Below are positions 1-8,820 of a DNA stretch of 64,000 nucleotides, in pieces. Every line of letters starts with the position of its first letter. The first letter of the stretch is position 1. Location: positions 124,001-188,000 of the forward strand of contig NZ_JAFBDW010000005.1 of NCBI RefSeq assembly GCF_016908415.1, written 5' to 3'. The notes under the pieces are model-generated. The model searched no databases. It worked only from the letters and a program-made list of their open reading frames with translations, and was not told the DNA's origin. The stretch is from Caldicoprobacter guelmensis. Its GTDB lineage: Bacteria > Bacillota > Clostridia > Caldicoprobacterales > Caldicoprobacteraceae. The position numbers and the translations under genes are program-made.

Positions 1-2513
1 TTCTTTTTTGAAAAGTTTTTAGCCTACCTATAAGGGATTGAAACCGACACAATGCCGAAACATCGCCACGCCAGACCAAACAGTTTTTAGCCTACCTATA
101 AGGGATTGAAACTACCGCTTAAAGGAAGGATTTTCTAGCATGCAATTTGTTTTTAGCCTACCTATAAGGGATTGAAACTTCTAAACTCCTGCGCTTGCTC
201 AGTCTTGCCTACAGGTTTTTAGCCTACCTATAAGGGATTGAAACGTCCTACTTTGTCTCTTAAGTCGACCTCTACTTCTAAGTTTTTAGCCTACCTATAA
301 GGGATTGAAACAAAGAAGGAGACGGCGATGAGACTTCAACAACACCTTGTTTTTAGCCTACCTATAAGGGATTGAAACTCTCCCAGTTGTATCCTTTCGA
401 ATTTTTCTCTAGCTGTTTTTAGCCTACCTATAAGGGATTGAAACTCCGTTTCCCGCAAGAGGGGAAACGGATTAACAAAAAAGTTTTTAGCCTACCTATA
501 AGGGATTGAAACAGACGTGGCGAATGTCTTGGCCTGCGATGGTCGGATAGTTTTTAGCCTACCTATAAGGGATTGAAACAATATGCGACGGGTCGGGCAA
601 CTTGCCATCAATTTCGGTTTTTAGCCTACCTATAAGGGATTGAAACACTGAAGGGAAACAGCAGGAAAAAAGCAAAAAAGAGGGTTTTTAGCCTACCTAT
701 AAGGGATTGAAACTCTGCCCTCTCACCTCCTTCTTCTCCGTTCTCTCCCCGTTTTTAGCCTACCTATAAGGGATTGAAACACAACCTTCTCGGGTCGAGG
801 ATAACGCAACAGAGTATGTTTTTAGCCTACCTATAAGGGATTGAAACACCTGTTGTAATTCTTTATCTCGCCTTCATATACTTCGTTTTTAGCCTACCTA
901 TAAGGGATTGAAACAGGTCTAAACAGCTTGAAAGCGAATTGCAACAGGCTAAGTTTTTAGCCTACCTATAAGGAATTGAAACTATAGACAACAAAAAATA
1001 AAAAAAGGTGGTGGACATAGTTTTTAGCCTACCTATAAGGGATTGAAACATACATAATAGGAGGTTGATTGTATGCTTCAAAAAGAGTTTTTAGCCTACC
1101 TATAAGGGATTGAAACTATAAGATAGTTTTTGATGGTGTGACGTATAATGCTCAGTTTTTAGCCTACCTATAAGGGATTGAAACTTCGGTTTTCTTCTAT
1201 ATGTGTAAAAGCGCTTATATCGTTTTTAGCCTACCTATAAGGGATTGAAACTCGTTAAGCATATACACTAATTTGTTGGTTTCGGGGGTTTTTAGCCTAC
1301 CTATAAGGGATTGAAACTATAATCAAACAAAATAAAATGGAGGGGATAGAAATGGTTTTTAGCCTACCTATAAGGGATTGAAACTGGCAATAAAAAAATC
1401 CTGCGCTGGTAATGCAGAAAAGTTTTTAGCCTACCTATAAGGGATTGAAACAGTTCTTCTATTTCCACTACTCTAGGCTTAGCAACACGTTTTTAGCCTA
1501 CCTATAAGGGATTGAAACTATCTAATTGGGAACGTGGCGAGAATCGTCCAGACGGTTTTTAGCCTACCTATAAGGGATTGAAACAACGAAAGAAAAACAA
1601 ATAAGGAGAGGATAGGATGGTTTTTAGCCTACCTATAAGGGATTGAAACATATGCTGATGAGGGGTTTGTATTCCGACATATCTAGTTTTTAGCCTACCT
1701 ATAAGGGATTGAAACGCACATTGCGGAAACACCGTGCACTGATTTATCTTAAGTTTTTAGCCTACCTATAAGGGATTGAAACTATATGCACTCTCTGACT
1801 GTCCCCGCTGTAGTAATCAGTTTTTAGCCTACCTATAAGGGATTGAAACCTAAAGACAACATGAGTGCAGGAACAGGAGAAGCAAGTTTTTAGCCTACCT
1901 ATAAGGGATTGAAACTACAACACCCTGGACAGGATCGCTGGCTGTGTCTTGTTTTTAGCCTACCTATAAGGGATTGAAACTACCACTCATCATCACGTCT
2001 CGGATCAGCACGCCATGTTTTTAGCCTACCTATAAGGGATTGAAACCAAAGATAGCAGGACCAAACAACGGGCGTGTACTTGTGTTTTTAGCCTACCTAT
2101 AAGGGATTGAAACACATACTCTTCAATAATATACATATTACCAAGTTTAGTTTTTAGCCTACCTATAAGGGATTGAAACTTCGCAAAATGTATATTTTGT
2201 GAAGTGTGGTATAATGTTTTTAGCCTACCTATAAGGGATTGAAACTTTTGAAAAAGGGGCTTGCATTTTATGCAAGCCTAAGTTTTTAGCCTACCTATAA
2301 GGGATTGAAACCCGGAGTCGAGCTTCAGCCCGAACACCGTCCCTTTTGGTTTTTAGCCTACCTATAAGGGATTGAAACCCACAACAAAGAGCATAGCGCA
2401 AAGGCACCGGTTGTGTTTTTAGCCTACCTATAAGAGATTGAAACTAATATTTATCTTTGCTTATTGACCCACCTACATGGCCGTTTTTAGCTTACCTAAT
2501 AAGGGATTGCAGG
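1..2513 (+). CRISPR. CRISPR array, at least 38 repeats of 30 bp, left end outside the window
   Basis: A 30-base repeat starting GTTTTTAGCCTACC and ending AAGGGATTGAAAC recurs every 65-68 bases from position 15 to 2512, separated by 37 complete, all-different spacers of 35-38 bases; bases 1-14 are the end of another spacer. The ATTGAAAC 3' end is the usual 8-nt crRNA tag of type I-B/III repeats, so the crRNA precursor is read on the + strand and the leader is to the left of base 1. Repeats are identical except 953-982 (one G to A), 2415-2444 (one G to A) and the last, 2483-2512, which has a substitution, an inserted A and a lost GAAAC end: the normal decay of a leader-distal end. Sequence 2513-2705 holds no gene that I can see. 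Confidence 0.99.
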
Positions 2514-2705
2514 TGTGGATACAAATTGTCCATTTTAAGGAAACACAAATCGCTTGATTTTGAGGGAGTACGACCTTAGTTACCAGAGTAAAGTTATATT
2601 GTCTTCAATATGTTATGCTCACAAAGAAAAACTAATTGCGACAAGTCGCAGGCTTAGGTCTGCAAATTTTCATAGTACATTATGTCCAAAGGGGAGAAGC
2701 TTATC

Positions 2706-3284
2706 ATGATACGGATGAAAACGTTTTTCATAATTATGGTTTATATTGTCATGCTGGCGTTTTTAAGTGGTTGCTTTGGTGCGCCGTTGGTTGAAGAGAA
2801 GGGTGGGAAAAAACCTCCGGCAGAAGAAAAGGTGGAAGAAGCTCAGAAAGAACTTAACAATATCGATTTGCAACAATTGTCTCCCATTCAAGAGGAAGTA
2901 CACCAACTTCATCTTATAATGAATAATCTCACTGGTTGGGGACAGCTTGGAAAGTATAAAGATAAAAGCGGGTCAGGGTGGAATGCCATAGCTTCTTATT
3001 TGGCAGGTGAAAATAGCCTTGTTGATCGCGTTTATGATATTACAGCTAAAATTGATTCTCAGACTTTAAAACAAGACCTGGAAGCGTTTGCATTGGCTTT
3101 TGAAAAGGCATACGAAAGAAAGGACATTGACCTATTGCTGCTGGCACATCGCATTGTTCACGACCTTGATTATTGGGTTTTCAACTATAAAACAGTAAGT
3201 GGCGGTTCGAGAAATTACTGGGGGGTTACCATAACCCTTGAAGGGGACAAGGCTTCTGCTAGAGAAGTTTTCAATTTAAAATAA
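2706..3284 (+). CDS. Small predicted lipoprotein of unknown function, next to the CRISPR array
   Basis: This 192-residue protein begins with a short basic N-terminus, a hydrophobic core and the lipobox LSGC, so it should be lipidated and held on the outer face of the membrane. A charged Lys/Glu/Pro-rich linker follows, then a mostly helical domain of about 130 residues containing many Leu and a conserved-looking LLLAHRIVHDLDYWVFNY stretch. I chose ATG 2706 because AAAGGGGAG at 2688-2696 is well spaced from it; an upstream ATG at 2682 has no such site. I do not recognise the family. It lies between the array end and the CARF genes, about 100 bases before the next gene, but an exported protein is not an expected part of a type III system, so a link is only suggested by position. 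Confidence 0.75.
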   Translation: MIRMKTFFIIMVYIVMLAFLSGCFGAPLVEEKGGKKPPAEEKVEEAQKELNNIDLQQLSPIQEEVHQLHLIMNNLTGWGQLGKYKDKSGSGWNAIASYLAGENSLVDRVYDITAKIDSQTLKQDLEAFALAFEKAYERKDIDLLLLAHRIVHDLDYWVFNYKTVSGGSRNYWGVTITLEGDKASAREVFNLK

Positions 3285-3383
3285 ATTTTGTGCAAACAAG
3301 AAGGATTTTATCGTTTGATGTAGAAATATACCATTAAAAATGTAAAATATAGTATTTTGTGTATCTTAAGGTGGATGATGTGT

Positions 3384-4625
3384 GTGAGTACACAAGAAAA
3401 TGTTGTTTTAATTTCTTTAATCGGAAAGGGAAAAGTTGAAGAGAACGGTTATAGAAAAGCAGGCTACTATTTTAAAGAAACCGAAGAGGTTGTATATACG
3501 TCGTTTTTTGGTGCAGCACTATATAAAGTATTAAAAAAGCTTGGTTACAGAATAAATCAATGGCTGGTCTTTGGTACGAGACACTCTAACTGGTCTGAGC
3601 TTGTAAGTGCTTTAGATGATAATGACGACAATAGAGAAGATCTTGACGGTTTAATCGAATGGTATTTAAAGGTATACCAAGAAGAGCAGAAGGGGATTTC
3701 AAATGAAATGCTTAGCAAATGGGAGGCTTTGCTTTCCGGTAAAATTCCGGGGGTAAGGCTTTTGGCGGTTGATCCCCTTGATTATGAGGTATACATAAAT
3801 ACTATGCTAAAGGAATTTAGGGATGAGAAATGTAAAGTTGTTCTAGATATCACCCATGCTTACAGGCATATGCCAGTTATAATAGCCTTTTCTATGATGG
3901 TACTAAAGTACATAAAAAACATTTGTGGTGTAACCGTGTATTATGGAGCATTGGATATGGGGAAATTTGTGGATGATTTACCTGCTGAGTCGGTACCCGT
4001 CCTGAGGATCGATTTGATTAATGAATTGGTTTCAATAGCTGAAAGCCTTGCTACTTTTAATAATTCAGGGTATTTTGTGGATTTGTTAAGCCTTATAGGT
4101 ATAGAGAATACTGAAAGAACATATTTCTGGCTTGAAATGAACAGGCAGCCACGTAGCCAGCTTATACACATAACTGAAACGCTACAAACTATTTCGAAAG
4201 GAAATGACTATAAAGCTTCTATTGCTAATTATTTGAATGAACAATTAAAGCCTTTGTTGAGTCCTACATTGGATAGAAGAATGGTGGAGAGGGCTAAGCT
4301 ATTCTTTAGTAAGAAACAGTATTTGAAAGCGCTTATATTGCTGTATGAGGGCATTATAATCGGTATAGGTAGGAAATATGGTTTTGATGACTATTTAAAT
4401 TGTAATTCTCGAGAGAACATTAGAGAATATATTAAGAAGAATGCCAATTCTTTATTTACAGATCCCCAAAAGGAAATTTATTATAAACTGGAATATACTC
4501 GAAATGCGGCTGTGCATGGTTCCCAACCTAGAGGTACTCAAGACACTGTAGAGCAATTTAGCACTTTTGAACAGCTCTTTGAGGAAGCGGTTAAGTTGTA
4601 TGAGGATATAATTTGCGGATATTAA
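3384..4625 (+). CDS. CARF-HEPN ancillary ribonuclease, Csx1/TM1812-like
   Basis: About 413 residues. The N-terminal half (roughly residues 5-190) is a CARF-type Rossmann sensor: a first beta strand VVLISLIGKG, then near residues 153-165 the motif LDITHAYRHMPV typical of the TM1812/Csx1/Csx2 group. The C-terminal helical part ends with RNAAVH at about residues 373-378, the R-x4-H motif of HEPN RNases. Members of this family bind cyclic oligoadenylate made by Cas10 and then cut RNA non-specifically, causing dormancy or death of an infected cell. GTG 3384 is preferred because AAGGTGG lies nine bases upstream; ATG 3378 and TTG 3357 are alternatives. It sits 60 bases before a second, longer CARF-HEPN gene in the same orientation. 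The family call is firm; the activating ring size cannot be read from sequence by eye. Confidence 0.88.
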   Translation: MSTQENVVLISLIGKGKVEENGYRKAGYYFKETEEVVYTSFFGAALYKVLKKLGYRINQWLVFGTRHSNWSELVSALDDNDDNREDLDGLIEWYLKVYQEEQKGISNEMLSKWEALLSGKIPGVRLLAVDPLDYEVYINTMLKEFRDEKCKVVLDITHAYRHMPVIIAFSMMVLKYIKNICGVTVYYGALDMGKFVDDLPAESVPVLRIDLINELVSIAESLATFNNSGYFVDLLSLIGIENTERTYFWLEMNRQPRSQLIHITETLQTISKGNDYKASIANYLNEQLKPLLSPTLDRRMVERAKLFFSKKQYLKALILLYEGIIIGIGRKYGFDDYLNCNSRENIREYIKKNANSLFTDPQKEIYYKLEYTRNAAVHGSQPRGTQDTVEQFSTFEQLFEEAVKLYEDIICGY

Positions 4626-4684
4626 AAATTAAAAGTATAATCTAGGACCTCAGTAATTTATTACTAATACTAAGGGGGTAGGTT

Positions 4685-6397
4685 ATGCTTAAATTTATCT
4701 CTTTTTTGGGGACAAATGCATATCACCCCTGCAATTATATATTGGACGATGAAAAAGTTGAGAATTGCTGTTATATACAAGAAGCCCTTATTAGATTATT
4801 GACCAATAAAGGATTAAAATTCGACTCGGTGCTGGTTTTTACAACCGAAGCCGCATATAAAAACAACTGGATTAGCAATGCATATAGCAAAAGCTATAAC
4901 GAACAAAGGCCAGGCCTTGAGAAAGCGTTAGAAGATATTTTCCGGGATGACCCCCGATGTATTAGGCGTATACCCATTCCTAGTGGTAATAATGAAAGAG
5001 AATTGTGGAAACTGTTCGAGATACTTATGGCCAACATTGAAGAAGGTGATGAAATAGTATTAGACATAACCCATTCATTTCGTTTCTTACCCATGCTAAC
5101 CTTTATCGTTTTGTGCTTTGCTCGGATTGTCAAGAGATGCGAAATAAAAGGCATATATTATGGTGCATTTGATGCTCTGGGAGGTATAGAGAAAATAAAG
5201 AATATACCTGTATCTGAACGCAATGCTCCCGTATTTGATCTAACGCCGTTTGTGGTTTTATTTGATTGGGTAATAGGTGTTGATCGCTATCTTGAGACAG
5301 GCGATGCCTCAATCATCGAGCGGTTAACCCGTGAAGAGAGTGCCAGGCTTTCAAGACGCATAAGTGAGAATATATCTCAATGTGAGCTGCCTATAGATGC
5401 TGCTTATCTCTTTAAAGAACCCCGCCTTTTACGAAAGCTGGCAGAGGCAATGGTGCAGTTTAGCAGTGCGGTTTTTACATGTAGGGGCCAGGATTTATCG
5501 ATTAAGGCTTTGGAACTAAAGAAAGTTATAAACGAAGTGGTGGAAAGCAAAGCTTATAAGCATATAAAACCGTTGGCGCAAATAATGGACCTGCTGAAAA
5601 ATCGTTTTAACAGGTTCGGACAGGACGAGCATGTGAATATGCTAGAAACTGTAAGATGGTGTCTTGAAAATAGGATGTACCAGCAGGGATTAACCATATT
5701 GGAAGAGGGGCTTATAAGTTTTGCATGTGATATGTACGGATTGAATAAAAGGGACAAGGAGTGTAGACAACGATATAGCGGATATTATAGAGAAATCCAG
5801 GAAGGGACTGCATTTGTAAAATTGCTAAATGGATTCGATCTAAACACTACGATAGAGTTTTACAAATTGCTTTACAATTTATCCAATTTACGCAATGATA
5901 TAAACCATGCAGGTTGGACGCCACATCCCAATAAGCCGGTTACTTTTAAGGAAAAGCTGATGAATTTTTTGAGTGAGGTCGAAAAAATCATCAAATCCGA
6001 TGCACCTGGAAGAAGAATGCTGCTTGTGTTTTCACATCAGCTTACTGAGGCTCAACAGAGACAGGCGCAGCAGAAGTTTCATATAACCCAATTCATTCCA
6101 TTAAGTCCCGTGCTGCTTGAGAAATGGAGCAATATCCCACCTGACCTTGACAAACTTGATGACTACTTAGCAGATATTCTGAATTGGATCGATGATAATG
6201 CCCGGGGAGGCGATTATGTCCTGGTTCAAGGTGACTATGGTGCTACCATGATGGTGGTAGCACACTGCATAAAGCGCAATCTAAAGCCGGTATATGCCAC
6301 CACCCATAGGTTGGTCAAGGAGGAAATGCAGGGAGACAAGGTGGTGACTGTAAGAGAATTTGAACATGTAGATTTTAGGGAGTACAGGTTATTTTAA
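4685..6397 (+). CDS. CARF-HEPN ribonuclease fused to a Csx20-like (putative ring nuclease) domain
   Basis: This 570-residue protein has three parts. Residues 1 to about 230 form a CARF sensor with FISFLGTN in the first strand and LDITHSFRFLPM near 126-137. Residues about 290-430 form a HEPN domain with R-x4-H (RNDINH, about 403-408). Residues 445-570 form an extra domain beginning MLLVFSHQLTEAQ and containing WSNIPPDL, GDYVLVQGDYGAT and PVYATTHR, which resembles the stand-alone Csx20 family. Csx20 is grouped with Csx15/Csx16 as predicted ring nucleases that degrade cyclic oligoadenylate. The protein may therefore both respond to and destroy its own activator. Start ATG 4685 follows AAGGGGGT. 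The first two domains are clear; the Csx20 assignment is from memory of the family motif and is less certain. Confidence 0.82.
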   Translation: MLKFISFLGTNAYHPCNYILDDEKVENCCYIQEALIRLLTNKGLKFDSVLVFTTEAAYKNNWISNAYSKSYNEQRPGLEKALEDIFRDDPRCIRRIPIPSGNNERELWKLFEILMANIEEGDEIVLDITHSFRFLPMLTFIVLCFARIVKRCEIKGIYYGAFDALGGIEKIKNIPVSERNAPVFDLTPFVVLFDWVIGVDRYLETGDASIIERLTREESARLSRRISENISQCELPIDAAYLFKEPRLLRKLAEAMVQFSSAVFTCRGQDLSIKALELKKVINEVVESKAYKHIKPLAQIMDLLKNRFNRFGQDEHVNMLETVRWCLENRMYQQGLTILEEGLISFACDMYGLNKRDKECRQRYSGYYREIQEGTAFVKLLNGFDLNTTIEFYKLLYNLSNLRNDINHAGWTPHPNKPVTFKEKLMNFLSEVEKIIKSDAPGRRMLLVFSHQLTEAQQRQAQQKFHITQFIPLSPVLLEKWSNIPPDLDKLDDYLADILNWIDDNARGGDYVLVQGDYGATMMVVAHCIKRNLKPVYATTHRLVKEEMQGDKVVTVREFEHVDFREYRLF

Positions 6398-6431
6398 TCA
6401 AAAAATCAAATGACAAGGAGAGGTAGTGCCA

Positions 6432-8267
6432 ATGTCTCAAGGTTTGATAAATATTTTGAGCCCTAAACCTATCTCTTTTTCGGAATTTAAAAAATTGAAG
6501 GAAGAGTTCAAAGGCAAGATAAAGGATGCGGACAGTGGCATTAAAGCTTTGCTGGAAGACTACTGGGATGTCCCTTATTATTTTAGTGATGACCAAGATG
6601 GGGGATGTTGGTCGTCTGTCAGGGATGCAGCTCACCTTTATGTGTTGCTCAATTACCTGTTGTATGGTAGGCCTGGTATGCCTTTTGATACCACCAAGTT
6701 TTACAGGCAATTTTTTGAAGACAGCCATGACAATATAAAGGAGTTTATAGTCAATATTGCTGCACAAAAGCCGGCAAAACTTGAAAGAGACGTACAAGTG
6801 GACCTGGTATTAGGATCGATTTACAAAATAAAGAAGTATTTTTTAGAGAATAACCGGATAAAGGATATTCGCGGTGCCAGCACTATAATCAAATATATGA
6901 ACGAAGAATTGACGAGGCAATTTTTATCCCAACGTTATATAGAGGAATGCGCCTTATATTGCGGTGGTGGCAACGTTTTGATGCTTTTACCCGGAGGACA
7001 AGGCAGTGAGGCATGTAGGCAGCTTGAGGAATGTTTTGCCAAGGTTTCTTTAACTGCAAAGGTTGCATTTGAGTTCATATCCTGTACTATCAATGAACTT
7101 TTTAATGATTACAGTCAAAAGATGAGGGCCTTGCATGAACGCATTGAGGAAAGGAAGAAAACCAAGGTATATCCCATCAATCCTGACAGCGATTTGGAAG
7201 AAATCGTCATAGATGGTAAGAAAATAGATTTTACTTGTGTTGAGCGTATAAATTCTCGGGGTGAAGTGTGCAGACTTTGTAGCGTGAGGGATGCCAAGTA
7301 CATTGTTATAACGCCGGAAGGCAGGATGGCAGCTTGTCCCTCGTGCATGAGAAAGAATATGGTTGGTAAAGACAAAGCCATATTTTATGAAGAATATCAA
7401 AGAGTTATTGGTCGTTCACCTAAATGGGATGTAGCCAGCATATCTGACTTGAAGGATAGTCATGGCCATGTAGCTGTGATTTATGCTGATGGCAACAACA
7501 TGGGAAATGTGGTGATGAACATAAGAAATCCCCTTCAAAATATGTATTTTAGCCGGAAAGTGGATTATACCACCAAACGCTGCGTATATAGCGCTATACA
7601 CAAAGTAATGAGGGATCATGCAAGGTTCGAGGCAATCGCTTTGGGTGGCGATGACGTGTTTATCATAGTGCCAGGCGATGTCAGCTTAGAAATTGTTAAT
7701 GAGATAATAGAGGGGTTTGACCGAAGCTTTAACTATGAGCTCACTATGTCAGCAGGGATTTGCATAGCCAAACACAATACACCCTTACAAAGTATGTTTC
7801 AGGTAGCCCAAGCCAAATTAAAGAGTGCCAAAGCTTTGGCCAGGGAATCAGGGGTAAAATATGGGACAGTGGATGTAGAAGTGATAGAGAGTAATATAAG
7901 TGTGGACCTATCTACATCGCGGTGGGCCCTGTTCCCCACTGACAGCTTAAAGTTAAGCAAATTTATAAATGTGATTAAACGTATGAAGGATACCAAAGGA
8001 ATAAATCGCTCGCAGCTGTATAAATTCCGGCATGCCGCCAGAGAGCTAAAGCCTTATGAGTTCCAGCTTTTCTATGCATATCAGACGGCAAGGCTATCAC
8101 AGGATTATAGCACATTTGTTGCAGAGATTTTTGGCGTAGACCCCCGGCGGTTTAGCGGCCTTATTGAAAACCCAAATGCCCATAAAGGCAAACCATTTGT
8201 GTCACCCTGGGAAGATATAGTAATGCTTTGGGATTGCGTTGGAGGGGGTGAAGACAGTGTTTCTTAA
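6432..8267 (+). CDS. cas10: Cas10, large subunit of a type III effector, without HD domain
   Basis: About 611 residues, short for Cas10. The N-terminal 120 residues show no HD nuclease motif. A first palm domain follows, with the Cas10 signature KIKKYFLENNRIKDIRGAS and YCGGGNVLMLLP. A CxxC...CxxC zinc ribbon lies at about residues 280-305 (CRLC, CPSC). The second palm domain contains YADGNNMG and the cyclase motif LGGDDVFIIVPG with GGDD at about 405-408. Intact GGDD predicts synthesis of cyclic oligoadenylate from ATP after target RNA binding; absence of HD predicts no DNA cleavage. ATG 6432 is chosen because AAGGAGAGG at 6415-6423 is correctly spaced; GTG 6426 is too close. It is the first gene of the effector operon and its 3' end overlaps the next gene. 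Confidence 0.95.
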   Translation: MSQGLINILSPKPISFSEFKKLKEEFKGKIKDADSGIKALLEDYWDVPYYFSDDQDGGCWSSVRDAAHLYVLLNYLLYGRPGMPFDTTKFYRQFFEDSHDNIKEFIVNIAAQKPAKLERDVQVDLVLGSIYKIKKYFLENNRIKDIRGASTIIKYMNEELTRQFLSQRYIEECALYCGGGNVLMLLPGGQGSEACRQLEECFAKVSLTAKVAFEFISCTINELFNDYSQKMRALHERIEERKKTKVYPINPDSDLEEIVIDGKKIDFTCVERINSRGEVCRLCSVRDAKYIVITPEGRMAACPSCMRKNMVGKDKAIFYEEYQRVIGRSPKWDVASISDLKDSHGHVAVIYADGNNMGNVVMNIRNPLQNMYFSRKVDYTTKRCVYSAIHKVMRDHARFEAIALGGDDVFIIVPGDVSLEIVNEIIEGFDRSFNYELTMSAGICIAKHNTPLQSMFQVAQAKLKSAKALARESGVKYGTVDVEVIESNISVDLSTSRWALFPTDSLKLSKFINVIKRMKDTKGINRSQLYKFRHAARELKPYEFQLFYAYQTARLSQDYSTFVAEIFGVDPRRFSGLIENPNAHKGKPFVSPWEDIVMLWDCVGGGEDSVS

Positions 8268-8820
8268 AAAATACAACGTAAGTATAGAGGTCCAAACGCC
8301 CTTTAATATAGCATCGGGGGAGGCTGATGGCTATATACATAAAAGAACAGTGCGGTTTAGGGGAAAGCCTTACATCCCTGGGAGCACCATAAAGGGCAAA
8401 GTGCGCAGCAATTTTTACAAGTTAACTCTACCTAACCATGTTGATGGCATATGTGACTGTTCTGCATGCAATATATTCGGTGGACAAGGATACAAGCCTT
8501 CTCGTGTTTATGTTGATGATTTTGTGCTTAATGATATGCCAAATGATAAAGGCAAATCTCAAGAGAAGAAGGAATTCGTTTTTATAAGGGTAGGTAATGC
8601 TATTGATAGATATAAAAGGACGGCCAAACATGAAGCGTTGTTTATTACAGAAGCGGTAAGGCCTGCTGTTTTTACCGGCACTATAACGGTATACTTTGAT
8701 GAGGATACTTTGAAGTATAAGCAAGATTTAGAGTTGGCTATAAAAATGATAGACAGCGTGGGCAATGGTAGAAGCAGGGGCTACGGTAGGGTTAAGGTTT
8801 ATCTGGAGGAGGTGACTTGA
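8257..8820 (+). CDS. Cas7-group RAMP protein (Csm3-like), no catalytic Asp seen
   Basis: About 188 residues with the RAMP hallmarks: an N-terminal strand IEVQTPFNIASG, then GKPYIPGSTIKGKVRSNF (glycine-rich loop and first helix), a CxCxxCNIFGG zinc-type motif, and a C-terminal glycine-rich loop GNGRSRGYGRVKV. Such proteins form the backbone of type III complexes and hold the crRNA. In the loop where Csm3/Cmr4 carry the RNA-cutting aspartate, this protein has GYIHKRTVRF without Asp, so target cleavage by this subunit is unlikely. GTG 8257 is preferred because GGAGGGGGTG at 8241-8250 precedes it; this gives an 11-base overlap with cas10. Its TGA overlaps the ATG of csx10, indicating translational coupling. 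Confidence 0.9.
   Translation: MFLKKYNVSIEVQTPFNIASGEADGYIHKRTVRFRGKPYIPGSTIKGKVRSNFYKLTLPNHVDGICDCSACNIFGGQGYKPSRVYVDDFVLNDMPNDKGKSQEKKEFVFIRVGNAIDRYKRTAKHEALFITEAVRPAVFTGTITVYFDEDTLKYKQDLELAIKMIDSVGNGRSRGYGRVKVYLEEVT

Noticed and set aside
6720..6750. HD in the Cas10 sequence DSHDNIK as an HD nuclease motif
   Set aside because: The surrounding residues do not fit the LxHDIGK-type context and there are no companion metal-binding histidines nearby.
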